Positions 23,209 to 32,052 of a stretch of 39,101 nt of DNA are shown here, in pieces. Numbering within the stretch: the stretch's first letter is position 1; the number at the start of each line of letters is the position of its first letter. Origin of the DNA: Merdicola sp905200315. Its GTDB lineage: Bacteria; Bacillota; Clostridia; TANB77; CAG-508. The notes below the pieces were generated by a model, which did no database searches, was not told where the DNA came from, and worked only from the letters and a program-made list of their open reading frames with translations. Made by a program: the position numbers and the translations under genes. Location: the NCBI GenBank assembly GCA_902461935.1, contig CABPZP010000015.1, positions 1-39,101 on the forward strand, written 5' to 3'.

Positions 23209-25164
23209 TTATTTTTTTCTCATTTCTACTAATTTGTTTAGGTTTGTTTCAACAAATTCAAATTCTTTTTTCGTTGGTGTTATTTGTAATATAGCAGTAT
23301 CACTACCTACTTTTAATAAACCTTCTCCTTTTAAGCAAGTAACTAAGAATCCTGCTTCTCCTTCACTTAGTTTAAATACTTCTTTTAAATATTCTATTTC
23401 AGATTTATCTTGTGCTAAAAATAGTTTTGTATCTGATGAGGTTAAAACAGCTTGTGCCTCTGGCTTTTCATAAAAATCTTGAAATCTTTGAGATATAATT
23501 GCCAAAGATACATTTCTTTTTCTGGCACGTCTTGCCATTGTGTTTAAAAAGTCTACGGCTTCTGGGTATGGAAGTAACATCCACGCTTCATCAACAATAA
23601 CCCTTTTCTTTTTAGCTTTACTTCTATCTTCGCTATTTTTCTTAACATATTTTTCCCATATCCAAGATAGTAAAATTTGTTGTGCTAGTGGTCTTGCAAA
23701 TCTTTCCTCTAATTGAGAAATATCCAAATTTATAAATGGAGCACCTTCCAAAAGTTCAAATGTAGATTGTCCATCAAAATATGCCATTTGTCCGTTATAT
23801 TCTCTTATGTATTGTTTCATAACTTTTACTAAATAACTATAGTGAAAGTTATAATCTGGGTTTGTATTTTCTTTTGCCTTCATCATAATTCTTTTATACC
23901 AAGAGCCTATTGTTGGCATTTCTTTTTTCTTTTTAAATAATTGACCATCTGTACTTGTTGTTGCAGCCTCATATAATGTAGATGGGTCATTTCTAATTCC
24001 AACTCTTGCATACTCTTCTGCAACAGATTCAGAAATAATTTGTTTTGTAAGTTCGTTTACCTCTTCACTTCTTGTACTTCCTCTCGCCATTGTTAAAAGT
24101 GCTTGAGTAACATCTTCTACTTTGTTTTCTATATTTAAAACTTGTCTTTCTTTTCCCGTAATTTCGTCTTTTACTACTTCTGTTTCAACATCAAATAAAT
24201 TTATAATTGTATTTGAATTTGGACTTAAAACTACATTTATTCCTCCTAAGCTTTCTGCCACTATTGTATATTCTCCTTCGGCGTCTAGTGCTAAGCTTTC
24301 TATTCCCATTAATACAGAAGAACGAGAAATTAGAGTTTTCATTGTAACAGATTTACCAGCACCAGATTTAGCAAATATAACCATATTATAATTTGTTAAG
24401 CTTTGGTGGAAATTATCAAATAATATTGGTGTTCCTGTTTGTTTATTAAATCCAAGTGGAACTCCAGTAGGATGTCCAACTTCTGAAGTTGTGAAAGGGA
24501 AAACAGTTGCCATTGAACGTCTATCAAATGCATGTGTTTTCTTTATTTTATCTTCCATTAATGGCAAATTAGATTTAAATGCATCTTCTTGCATTCCCCA
24601 TGCACTTTTTATTTCTACTAAAGATTTAGACATTTCTGTCGTTAATAGTTTCGTATATTTTTCTAATTCTTCCAAAGAATATGCAAATAATGTAGATACT
24701 ACAGAAGCTTCAAACATTTTATTAAATCCAGCTGCAATTTCATCTCTTAATTGTTCTGCCTCTGCTCTTTTTTGCGCAAGTTGGCTCTCTCTGTTTATAT
24801 TTCCTCTATCAGCTGCTACAATTCTTTCTGTTTCTAATTCATTAATAACTCTATTTAACTCATTTTGTGACCTAGATTCTTGTATAGGGTTAATATATAT
24901 AGAAGTATTAATATCACCAAACATATACATATCTCTAAATATTTCTGGAAATGTACACATACGAGGTAATACAGAAACATAAAAGCTTTTTGCATATTTT
25001 GTATTGTTAGATATTATTTTTAAATTAGATATATCTCTAACATCTATTCCATCTGGAGCTATAAGTTCTTTTATACTTTTCTTTCTTAAAAAATTTGTAT
25101 TTTCATTTTTAAACTGCTTTTGGTTTTCTTCCTCTTTTAGCTTTTGGCTTTTCTTCCCCCACAT
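23209..25164 (-). CDS. VirB4-type T4SS ATPase
   Basis: A 651-residue ATPase that energises T4SS assembly and transport. Walker A is about residues 266-272 (AKSGAGKS), Walker B is RVIVDEAWML at about 521-530, and the downstream SQRFQDF motif is present. The N-terminal 230 residues include a Glu/Arg-rich coiled coil (about 97-145). ATG 25164 is chosen because the earlier ATG at 25185 itself overlaps the SD GAAAGGAGAGG. It overlaps the upstream TraC-like gene by 56 bases. The classical VirB4 N-terminal domain appears to be encoded separately by that upstream gene. Confidence 0.95.
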   Translation of the reverse strand: MWGKKSQKLKEEENQKQFKNENTNFLRKKSIKELIAPDGIDVRDISNLKIISNNTKYAKSFYVSVLPRMCTFPEIFRDMYMFGDINTSIYINPIQESRSQNELNRVINELETERIVAADRGNINRESQLAQKRAEAEQLRDEIAAGFNKMFEASVVSTLFAYSLEELEKYTKLLTTEMSKSLVEIKSAWGMQEDAFKSNLPLMEDKIKKTHAFDRRSMATVFPFTTSEVGHPTGVPLGFNKQTGTPILFDNFHQSLTNYNMVIFAKSGAGKSVTMKTLISRSSVLMGIESLALDAEGEYTIVAESLGGINVVLSPNSNTIINLFDVETEVVKDEITGKERQVLNIENKVEDVTQALLTMARGSTRSEEVNELTKQIISESVAEEYARVGIRNDPSTLYEAATTSTDGQLFKKKKEMPTIGSWYKRIMMKAKENTNPDYNFHYSYLVKVMKQYIREYNGQMAYFDGQSTFELLEGAPFINLDISQLEERFARPLAQQILLSWIWEKYVKKNSEDRSKAKKKRVIVDEAWMLLPYPEAVDFLNTMARRARKRNVSLAIISQRFQDFYEKPEAQAVLTSSDTKLFLAQDKSEIEYLKEVFKLSEGEAGFLVTCLKGEGLLKVGSDTAILQITPTKKEFEFVETNLNKLVEMRKK

Positions 25165-26357
25165 TCTTATCCTCTCCTTTCTCATTCAACTCTTCTATTT
25201 TATTATCTAAGTTCTTTATTGCTTCTTCAGCAATGTCATCTCCTATATACTCCCTGTTTTCATTTAAAACCATCTTAGCAATATTTCCTATTAAAGTTTT
25301 TTTGTCTAGTTTTTTTCTAGTATAATTTTGCTCTGCCTTGCTTCTGGCTCTATCAACTTCATCTCTTGCTAATTTCATTGCTTCATCTTGAATTTGTTTA
25401 TCTAATATTCTTTCTTTTTTTACAAATACATCTGGAGCAGTTGAGTATAACTCTTCATATCCTGCTTGTATTGCTTTATTTAGTCCAAATACCTCTGCTT
25501 GTTCTCTATTATATGAATTATATAATAATTCCACTAATTGATATGAGTTTAAAATTTTTCCACTTACACTACAAGCAAATAAAGTTCTAATTATAGATTG
25601 TGATTTTGTATACAATTCAGAAAATGCCATATTTTGTACTTCATCTTTTGAATATTCTTCTTTCATTGCCTCTTCTGAAAAATATGGTATTACAATGTAA
25701 TATTTTTTTGTAAGAACATTTTTGTTTAAACTCATCATTTCTGTATTTTTTATAATATCTTTTCCATATTCATATAAATTTCTTTTTTTAGTTAATTCAA
25801 AAAACTCTTTATCTAATTGTTCTTGTGTAGCATTTCCAGATTGTTTCATTTGATTATATTCTATCTGTTTTTTATTTAATTCCATTTCAACTTGTTCTAC
25901 ACTAGTTTTATATCTTTGTATACTTTCTGCTAAATTTACAGTTCTTGTTTGCACATATATTTGTATTGGATGCCTCAAAGTATTTAAAAATTGGATAAAT
26001 CCCTCTTCGACTCCTGTTTTCTCCATTTCAGACATTAAATCGTAATTAATACCTTGGCATTCTACAACCATTATGTATCTTTTTCCGTCCTTTTTGGATA
26101 ATCATATTATCTTCTACTTTGTCAAATTCCATAAAGTTTAAAATTGATTGTTTATTTAAAATTTGTGTTGCTCCTGTTTTTTCTCCACTTGCATTTTTTT
26201 TGTCTTTTTCTTTTTTATTATCATTATTTAAATCAGCGGGGCTATTTTCTTTTGCTTTTATTGAAATATATACTATAGCAAGTATAAATAAAATTATAAC
26301 TAAAAAAATTAATATAACCATTAATATATTACTAAATTGTTCTACATTATTATTCAT
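25109..26357 (-). pseudogene. TraC/VirB4-N-like membrane protein split by one extra base
   Basis: Two overlapping reading frames make one protein. The upstream frame (26357 leftwards) encodes a membrane helix at residues 12-34, a charged linker and FMEFDKVEDNMIIQK, then drifts to a stop at 26046. Removing one G of the gene-strand AAAAAGGACGG (plus-strand C at 26089 or 26090) gives MIIQKDGKRYIMVVECQGIN, running straight into the frame ending at 25109. The restored protein is about 415 residues: membrane helix, a TraC-like domain, a coiled coil (about 165-220) and a Lys-rich tail. This domain normally heads VirB4. A +1 frameshift in an otherwise intact operon suggests recent mutation or a base-call error. 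Confidence 0.85.
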
Positions 26358-26712
26358 TATTATTAACCTCCTCTTTTCTTTCGTTTGTATTTATATAAAT
26401 TCTATTTTTATCTTTTTTAAATTTTATATATCTTTTTATTATTTCATCAATATTTTCTCCTGCAATATCTTGAGAATTTTTTATAAATGTTAGTTTTGGA
26501 ATTTTAAGTGTTCCAATTGAGAAACCTATTAATCCTCCTATTGCAACCGCAATTAGTCCTAAATATTGTATCCCAAACAAGTTAGAAGTTATAAAATGAA
26601 TTGGAAAACCTACCGCAGCTCCAATAGCAGTATACATAAGTGATTTTCCGGTAAATATAAATAATATTCTACCCTCTCCTTTTACATTTCTAGGTATGTA
26701 ATATGTACCCAT
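26350..26712 (-). CDS. PrgI-family (VirB3-like) membrane protein
   Basis: A 120-residue protein matching the PrgI family: N-terminal TYYIPRNVKGEGRI, two closely spaced membrane helices (about 22-41 and 50-68), then KIPKLTFIKNS and a charged tail. PrgI/VirB3 proteins sit in the membrane next to VirB4 in Gram-positive conjugation systems. The next gene starts inside its last codons, so translation is coupled. A strong SD (AAGGAGG) precedes the ATG, behind a separate promoter region. Confidence 0.88.
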   Translation of the reverse strand: MGTYYIPRNVKGEGRILFIFTGKSLMYTAIGAAVGFPIHFITSNLFGIQYLGLIAVAIGGLIGFSIGTLKIPKLTFIKNSQDIAGENIDEIIKRYIKFKKDKNRIYINTNERKEEVNNNE

Positions 26713-26731
26713 AAAAAATCCTCCTTAGTTA

Positions 26732-26760
26732 ATATAATATATTATCAGAATATATTATAT
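26732..26760. promoter_or_regulatory. Inverted repeat in the promoter region of the prgI-virB4 operon
   Basis: Perfect 12-bp arms ATATAATATATT (26732-26743) and AATATATTATAT (26749-26760) with a 5-base loop. A TATAAT -10 on the minus strand lies in the second arm. A convincing -35 is not seen, so an activator or repressor may act here. The rest of 26713-26969 is AT-rich with no ORF I can support. Confidence 0.5.
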
Positions 26761-26969
26761 CAAAAAAGAAGGTAAAAAGTAACCTTTTGTATTAAAATAA
26801 TACATTTTTAATACATTTGTAATATTCACGTAATAGTCTATTTAAGCTCTTTTTTATTATATCCGTAGAGTTTTTTATATTTTTTTAAAAGTAACTTTCC
26901 CTCACATGTCGTTCTAAATATATCGACCCTTACAATAAAAAATAGTAATTTTCTATAATAAAAAAAATA

Positions 26970-26996
26970 AAAAGGAAATTTTTAAAATTTCCTTTT
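26970..26996 (-). terminator. Terminator after the pilin genes
   Basis: AAAAGGAAATTTT (26970-26982) pairs with AAAATTTCCTTTT (26984-26996). On the minus strand a T-rich run follows (26961-26970). It separates abundant pilin mRNA from the downstream prgI-virB4 transcript. Confidence 0.75.
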
Positions 26997-27001
26997 CAAT
27001 T

Positions 27002-27358
27002 TTATTTATTACCTGTTGAAAATTTGTATACAGCTCCAGCTATATTTGAAGCCATAAATACCATTGCGGCACCAATTAAATATGGTATCATTGTCTTTTT
27101 GTATTCTGCTTTTTCTTCTGCACTACCCATCATATATTTAATACCAAGTACTACAAGAATTCCAACAGAAACAAGTGATCCAATAGCTTGAATAGCACCT
27201 ATAATCTTCTTACCTATAGTATCAAATTCAGTAGTATTTGTTCCTGATATTGATCCAGGATCAGTAACAGCTAATACATTTCCACATATTGTTGCAACCA
27301 TTACAGCAATTACTGCAATTGTTAACATTCTAGCTAATGTTTTTTTACTTATTTTCAT
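27002..27358 (-). CDS. VirB2/TrbC-like pilin, copy 1
   Basis: A 118-residue protein with a signal peptide (about 1-31) followed by a short extracytoplasmic stretch. The two-helix pilin core is IGAIQAIGSLVSVGILVVLG, KYMMGSAEEKAEYKK, then a second helix LIGAAMVFMASNIAGAVYKF. This is the VirB2/TrbC/TcpD-like architecture. Its core is almost the same as that of copy 3. Strong SD GGAGG. It is followed by the terminator at 26970. Confidence 0.85.
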   Translation of the reverse strand: MKISKKTLARMLTIAVIAVMVATICGNVLAVTDPGSISGTNTTEFDTIGKKIIGAIQAIGSLVSVGILVVLGIKYMMGSAEEKAEYKKTMIPYLIGAAMVFMASNIAGAVYKFSTGNK

Positions 27359-27433
27359 AAGAAATCCTCCTTTACTATATTTTTTATTTTTATATGTATT
27401 TTTTCTCTTTTTTATATGAGAAAATATTAAAAA

Positions 27434-27820
27434 CTATTTAAATGCTAATACAACAGCTTTCCAAATTCCAAAAGCACTAAATACAACTATACACCCTATA
27501 ATAAAAGGTATCATACTTTGTTTTATTTGTGCTTTGCTTTCTGCCCCTGCTAACATATATTGCACTCCTAAAATTGTTGCAATTATAACTGCAGCAATAA
27601 CTCCTAATGAAAGCAAAACATTATATATAATATTGGAGCTTTCTTTCATCTTATCAGTATCTAGTGTCTTCACCCCTGAAGAAGATGCTGATTCTATAAA
27701 AGAATCTCCTCCAGATATTACATCATCTATAGAACCTGTTGCCGCATAAATATTAATATTAAAAATATTTAATATTAATATTATTAGGATTCCAAGCTTT
27801 AAAATAATATGTTTATTCAT
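27434..27820 (-). CDS. VirB2/TrbC-like pilin, copy 2
   Basis: A 128-residue protein with signal peptide (1-26) and an extracytoplasmic segment with SGGDSFIESASSSGVKTLD. The same two-helix core follows: VLLSLGVIAAVIIATILGVQ, YMLAGAESKAQIKQ, then IIGCIVVFSAFGIWKAVVLA. It is the most divergent of the three pilins, ending FK without a charged tail. SD GGAGATG. Confidence 0.85.
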   Translation of the reverse strand: MNKHIILKLGILIILILNIFNINIYAATGSIDDVISGGDSFIESASSSGVKTLDTDKMKESSNIIYNVLLSLGVIAAVIIATILGVQYMLAGAESKAQIKQSMIPFIIGCIVVFSAFGIWKAVVLAFK

Positions 27821-27864
27821 ACATTCATCTCCATTATACCTTACTTTTCTACTTTTTTCAAGTT

Positions 27865-28566
27865 TTATTTTATAGCATTGTATATTGCTCCTACAATATT
27901 TGAACCTAAAAATACAAGTATTGCTCCTACTAAATATGGTAACATAGTTTCTTTATACATTGCTTTTTCTTCTGTGCTTCCTATCATATATCTTATTCCT
28001 ATATACACTAAAGCTCCTACTGATATCAAACTTCCAACAGCTTGAATTGCACCTATAATTTTTTCTGCTTTTTCTACAGCTTTACTATCAGAATAAGAAT
28101 TTGTATCTGGTTCAAAATCTGAAGGTGAAATTGTTGAATAGTATATATTTGATTCTGTTTTTTTATCTTCATTTTCTTTTTTTACTTTGTCATTAGCTTC
28201 ACTTACTTTATTTTTTGTATTAGTATCACTTACTTTTCCCTCCCATGATGATAATACTCCTGATGGTACACTATTTTTTAAATCAGCTGATGTTTTACTC
28301 TTACAATATTTTTTAATTTCACTTTCACTTTTGTTTTTCAATTCACTATCAATTTTAGAAACGCTTACTGTATCACTTGAACCTACAGTATTGTACCACT
28401 TGCATAAAGTTGAAATAGAAACTCCACTTGTTCCATTTTTTTGTACATATTTTGATATTTTAGCTGCACTTGCATTTTCACTCGGTATACTTGCAGCGTA
28501 ACAATTTGATATATTAAAAATTGTAAAAAGAGTTATTACAATTACCATTAGTTTTTTTAATTTCAT
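27865..28566 (-). CDS. VirB2/TrbC-like pilin with a large N-terminal domain, copy 3
   Basis: A 233-residue protein. A signal peptide (1-24) is followed by about 140 residues of Ser/Lys/Thr-rich extracytoplasmic sequence with two Cys (LCKWYNTVG, IKKYCKSK). Then comes a pilin core nearly the same as copy 1 (EKIIGAIQAVGSLISVGALV, YMIGSTEEKAMYKETMLPYL). The extra domain is unusual for a pilin and may be displayed, or may be a tip or adaptor subunit. It is the first gene of the leftward locus; SD AGAGGTG. Confidence 0.82.
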   Translation of the reverse strand: MKLKKLMVIVITLFTIFNISNCYAASIPSENASAAKISKYVQKNGTSGVSISTLCKWYNTVGSSDTVSVSKIDSELKNKSESEIKKYCKSKTSADLKNSVPSGVLSSWEGKVSDTNTKNKVSEANDKVKKENEDKKTESNIYYSTISPSDFEPDTNSYSDSKAVEKAEKIIGAIQAVGSLISVGALVYIGIRYMIGSTEEKAMYKETMLPYLVGAILVFLGSNIVGAIYNAIK

Positions 28567-28581
28567 TTTTCACCTCTTATT

Positions 28582-28601
28582 AATGTATAAAATTATACAT
28601 T
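28582..28601. promoter_or_regulatory. Palindrome just upstream of the pilin operon
   Basis: Perfect 9-bp arms AATGTATAA and TTATACATT around AA. It contains TATAAT on the minus strand and ends about 15 bases before the first pilin ATG, so it is a candidate operator or leader hairpin for the locus. Confidence 0.5.
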
Positions 28602-28670
28602 CTATATTAAATATTACATATTTTTTCTTTTTTTGCAATATTTTTTTACAATTTTTTTAATTTTCGTGCA

Positions 28671-28702
28671 AAAAAATAACAATGCTTGCTTGCATTGTTA
28701 TT
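28671..28702 (-). terminator. Terminator of the spo0E-like gene
   Basis: AATAACAATGC (28675-28685) pairs with GCATTGTTATT (28692-28702), loop of six. On the minus strand a T run follows. It overlaps the gene's stop codon. Confidence 0.85.
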
Positions 28703-28874
28703 CTATAATTAGTTTTTCTCCTATTATTTTCCCTGCTTTTTTTGTTATTCCATAATATTCTTCAATTAATTTATCTAATTCTACACTTATTTGGTAGATA
28801 ACTTTGTAATCTTCATCATTTTCTATGCTTTTGTTTAGTTTTTCTCTTACTCTACATATTTCATCATTTAACAT
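28698..28874 (-). CDS. Spo0E-family aspartyl-phosphate phosphatase
   Basis: A 58-residue helical hairpin protein too short for most gene finders. The Spo0E signature S-x-E-L-D-x-L-I-x-x-Y is present as ISVELDKLIEEYYG (residues 29-42), preceded by a first helix ICRVREKLN. Family role: dephosphorylates Spo0A~P (or similar response regulators), restraining sporulation. ATG 28874 has SD GGAGTG. It has its own promoter (28917-28945) and terminator, so it is an independent unit between the secretion locus and ymfH. Confidence 0.85.
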   Translation of the reverse strand: MLNDEICRVREKLNKSIENDEDYKVIYQISVELDKLIEEYYGITKKAGKIIGEKLIIE

Positions 28875-28916
28875 ACTACTTCACTCCTTTTATACATTTT
28901 TCTTTTGTATATTTAG

Positions 28917-28945
28917 ATGGTAGCATATTATTTTTTCGTTTTCAA
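28917..28945 (-). promoter_or_regulatory. Promoter of the spo0E-like gene
   Basis: On the minus strand TTGAAA (28940-28945), 17 bases, TACCAT (28917-28922). Confidence 0.55.
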
Positions 28946-29098
28946 CACAAAATGCTCATTTTTTGCTTATTTTTAGCGGTTTCGTGCTACTTTTTTTGCT
29001 ATTTTTTTTTGAGTTTTTTTTATTTATTTTAATTTTTTCTGTTTTTCGACAACATTTTACATTAATTTACCTTGTACTATTTTACGTAAACGATGTTA

Positions 29099-30364
29099 TT
29101 ATTTTACTATAGAAATAACCATATTTTCCTTTTTTATTACTTCTTTAAATATTTTATTTGCGTATTCTAAATTTAAAGTTTTAAATTCTTCTATAAACTC
29201 AAATGGTTGTATTCCTTTAAAGTAATCGGCTAATACATTTCTTGCAATAATATCTACATCGTTATATTGCATTACATATTCACCATACATTTTTTTCTTT
29301 ATTCTTTCAAATTCTTCTTCATTTATTCCTTCATTTTCATATTTTTCTATTTGTTTTTGTATTTCGCTTAATATTTTCTTAGGATCTTTTGCTTGCCCAG
29401 ATATTATAATGTGAGAATATTCTTGTGAAAATTCATATTCAAAATCTGGCAATATTATTAAATCTTTATTTTCGTATAATTTTTTATATAATTCTGAACT
29501 TTTTCCTAATAAGATTTCTAATAAAATTTCTACTGTTAATATTTTTTTAGCACTTGCCACTTTATCTGCATTTTCTTTTATTCCTATAACAAATATTGGT
29601 TGACTTATGTTCATTGTGTTTTCTGCTTCTTTTTCTTTTATTTCTGGCTTTTCTTCTGGATATATTCTTTTTATTTCACCCTGTTGCTCTTTTTCTATTA
29701 AGTTTTCTTCAACCATTTTAATTGTGCTTTCTGGCTCAAAATTTCCACAAAGCACTAAACACATATTGCTTGGATTATAAAATGTATTATAACAATTATA
29801 TAAAATTTCTTTATTTATATTGCTTATAGATTCTACGCTTCCTGCTATGTCTATGTTTATAGGGTTGTTATTATACATACATTTTAAAGCCCCCATATAT
29901 ACTTGTGTTCCTGGATCGTCTTGGTACATATTTATTTCTTGGGCTATTATTCCTTGTTCTTTTTTTACGTTTTCATCTGTGAAATATGGATGTTGAACAT
30001 AGTTCATTAATTCTTTAAATGCTTCTTCAAAATTGTTTGTTCCCTCTATTAAGTATGCTGTATAGTCATTTGTTGTGTATGCATTTGCATCTACACCTAA
30101 ATTAGATAGTACATCTAAACTGTTTTTTCCATTTTCTTGTTCAAACATTTTATGCTCTAAAAAATGTGCTACTCCATCTGGAATTTTAGTATTTTTTTCT
30201 TCTCCTGGAATAATAAATTCATTATCTATAGAACCAAAATGTGTTCCTATTATGGCATATTTCTTATTTGTATTTTCTTTTGGAACAATTATTACAGTTA
30301 ATCCATTTTTCATTTTTTCTATATACATTTTTTCTTTAACATTCAAATTTTCGATACTTTGCAT
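29099..30364 (-). CDS. ymfH: M16-family Zn peptidase YmfH
   Basis: A 421-residue M16 (insulinase-like) protein with the inverted zinc motif His67-Phe-Leu-Glu70-His71 (AHFLEHKMFE) and the downstream Glu of IIAQEINMYQDD. ATG 30364 has SD AAGGAG; the in-frame start 16 codons earlier lacks one. Together with the YmfF-like protein encoded upstream it forms the usual active/inactive M16 pair. In Bacillus the YmfF/YmfH pair is linked to 5-aminopentanol modification of elongation factor P; here that link is by homology only. Confidence 0.92.
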   Translation of the reverse strand: MQSIENLNVKEKMYIEKMKNGLTVIIVPKENTNKKYAIIGTHFGSIDNEFIIPGEEKNTKIPDGVAHFLEHKMFEQENGKNSLDVLSNLGVDANAYTTNDYTAYLIEGTNNFEEAFKELMNYVQHPYFTDENVKKEQGIIAQEINMYQDDPGTQVYMGALKCMYNNNPINIDIAGSVESISNINKEILYNCYNTFYNPSNMCLVLCGNFEPESTIKMVEENLIEKEQQGEIKRIYPEEKPEIKEKEAENTMNISQPIFVIGIKENADKVASAKKILTVEILLEILLGKSSELYKKLYENKDLIILPDFEYEFSQEYSHIIISGQAKDPKKILSEIQKQIEKYENEGINEEEFERIKKKMYGEYVMQYNDVDIIARNVLADYFKGIQPFEFIEEFKTLNLEYANKIFKEVIKKENMVISIVK

Positions 30365-30438
30365 TGCTTTTCTCCTTTTTATAATATTCCTCTTTTTCTT
30401 ACGGGTAGCCAAAATAGCATTTCCTTGATTTTTATATC

Positions 30439-30645
30439 GAGTCGACCTACATTGTCTAACATTATTTATAATTAGGCGGACAGAGGCGTCCGCCTCTACA
30501 TTGTTTGATATTAATTCTTTTATTATTTTATATTTTGCGGGTCGTCGAGGACGCCGACCCCTACATTGTTTTACATTAATTTTTCGTTGTTTTATATTTG
30601 CGGGTCGACGGAGGCGTCGGACCTACATTGTTTGACATTATTTAT
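30439..30645. repeat. Tandem array of four GC-rich repeat units between ymfF and ymfH
   Basis: Four units, spaced roughly 60 bases, each end in CTACATTGT plus a variant of TTNACATTA. The last three begin with a GC-rich hairpin: GGCGGAC/GTCCGCC at about 30475-30494, GGGTCG/CGACCC at about 30539-30560 and GGGTCGAC/GTCGGACC at about 30602-30623. The first unit (GAGTCGACCTACATTG) looks truncated. Base composition is very different from the surrounding sequence. The stretch 30365-30691 contains no supportable gene. Confidence 0.75.
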
Positions 30646-30691
30646 ACAATGTGTCATTTTTTATTTAGACAAATGGTGTAGTCCTATTCTG

Positions 30692-31957
30692 CTAATTCTT
30701 TAAGAAATAAATTGTATTTATCTTTACTGTTTTGGCAATTTCTATAATTTGCTCTTTAGTTACTTTTCTTACATCATTTATATATTTTTCTATTGAGCTA
30801 TCTGTTTTAGCTAATTCATGAGAAAAATAATAAGCTATTTGAGTATCTTGTTCATCTTTTATTTCTTGTATTGTAGATATTATATATTGTTTTGTATTTT
30901 CTAGTTCTTCTTCTGTAAAATTACCTTGTTTCATATCTTCTATTTGTTTTTTTATTATTTCTAATGCCTTTTCGTAGTTTTCTATTTCAATTCCACATCT
31001 TATAAATACATTTCCTTTTTGTCTTATATAATTTGAACCTGCTGTGTATGCTAAACTTGCTTTTTCCCTAACATTTTGGAATAGTTTAGATGTTGCCGTT
31101 CCTCCTAATATTGCATTATATATTAGTGCTATATTTTTACTGTTTTCCATTTTTTGTTCTATATTCATTCCTATAACTAATTTTCCTTGAGTTATATCTG
31201 CGCTTTCTTGTACAGTTTTTTCTTTTATTTCCGTTGTTTCTTCTAAACTATTTGTTATATATTTAGCATCTCTTGGCTTTAATTTTGCAATATTTTCATT
31301 GTTTTCTATTTCTGTTTTTATTTCTTCTATTTTTTCTCCTGATATATAAATATCAAATTTGCATTCTTGAATTAATTCTTTATAGTATTTATATAATTCT
31401 TCGTTTGTTATTTTTTCTAGTTCTTCTAATTCTCCAAATTTATATGTTGCATATGGTTTATTTTTATACATTTCTTCTATACATCTATTAAATGCATACA
31501 TTCCTTTATTATCTTTTTTTGCTTCTATTATTTGTTTTAGTTTTTCTTTTTCTGCATCAAAATACTCAGTTTTAAATTTATTTTCTTCTGTAATTGGATT
31601 ACAAACTATGTCTAATAGCATTCTTATACTTTCTTTTAAGTTTGAGTCTTTCTCTGGTAAATATTCATCACTTAAAGATTCTAAATAAAATTTAATAATC
31701 TGATTATCTCCTATTTTGTCAATTCCACAATCAAAATTTGCTCCATACATATTTTCTAATTTTTTGCTTATTTCGCCTTGTGTTGGAATATTGGCAGTTC
31801 CTCTTCTTAATATTAAGCTTATTAATGCGTTTTTAGTTGCATTTTCCTTTGTTAATTCTGTTGTTATCATTATGGCTAATAAATTTGTTTTGAATTTACT
31901 TGTTTCTATTGTATGTAAACTCATACCTTTTTTTATTTCTATATTTTTACATTCCAT
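30692..31957 (-). CDS. ymfF: M16-family inactive homologue YmfF
   Basis: A 421-residue M16-like protein lacking the HxxEH zinc motif; the corresponding region is LILRRGTANIPTQGEISKKL. The fold signatures GANFDCGIDKIGDNQ and FQNVREKASLAYTAGSNY remain; the latter is the substrate-binding R/Y region. It is therefore the non-catalytic partner of YmfH, about 330 bases downstream beyond the repeat array. SD AGAGGTG, five bases before the ATG. Confidence 0.9.
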   Translation of the reverse strand: MECKNIEIKKGMSLHTIETSKFKTNLLAIMITTELTKENATKNALISLILRRGTANIPTQGEISKKLENMYGANFDCGIDKIGDNQIIKFYLESLSDEYLPEKDSNLKESIRMLLDIVCNPITEENKFKTEYFDAEKEKLKQIIEAKKDNKGMYAFNRCIEEMYKNKPYATYKFGELEELEKITNEELYKYYKELIQECKFDIYISGEKIEEIKTEIENNENIAKLKPRDAKYITNSLEETTEIKEKTVQESADITQGKLVIGMNIEQKMENSKNIALIYNAILGGTATSKLFQNVREKASLAYTAGSNYIRQKGNVFIRCGIEIENYEKALEIIKKQIEDMKQGNFTEEELENTKQYIISTIQEIKDEQDTQIAYYFSHELAKTDSSIEKYINDVRKVTKEQIIEIAKTVKINTIYFLKN

Positions 31958-32052
31958 ATAAACACCTCTTTTTTATTATTGTCTTTTTGCAATATTATAT
32001 TCCTTGCTTATGAAAATTAGGAATTTTATATAATGCAAAATTGGTTTTATCA

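Noticed and set aside
26046..26110. Programmed ribosomal -1 frameshift at the A-run of the TraC-like gene
   Set aside because: The change of frame needed is +1, not -1, and no stop codon or structure typical of +1 sites lies at the junction; a single-base insertion is simpler.
26713..26969. Small RNA or riboswitch in the gap between prgI and the pilin
   Set aside because: AT-rich with a terminator and an inverted repeat only; no recognisable riboswitch core.
30439..30645. Possible CRISPR array from regularly spaced repeats
   Set aside because: Units are few, diverge in the hairpin part, and the sequences between them are related and AT-rich rather than unique spacers; no cas genes are present.
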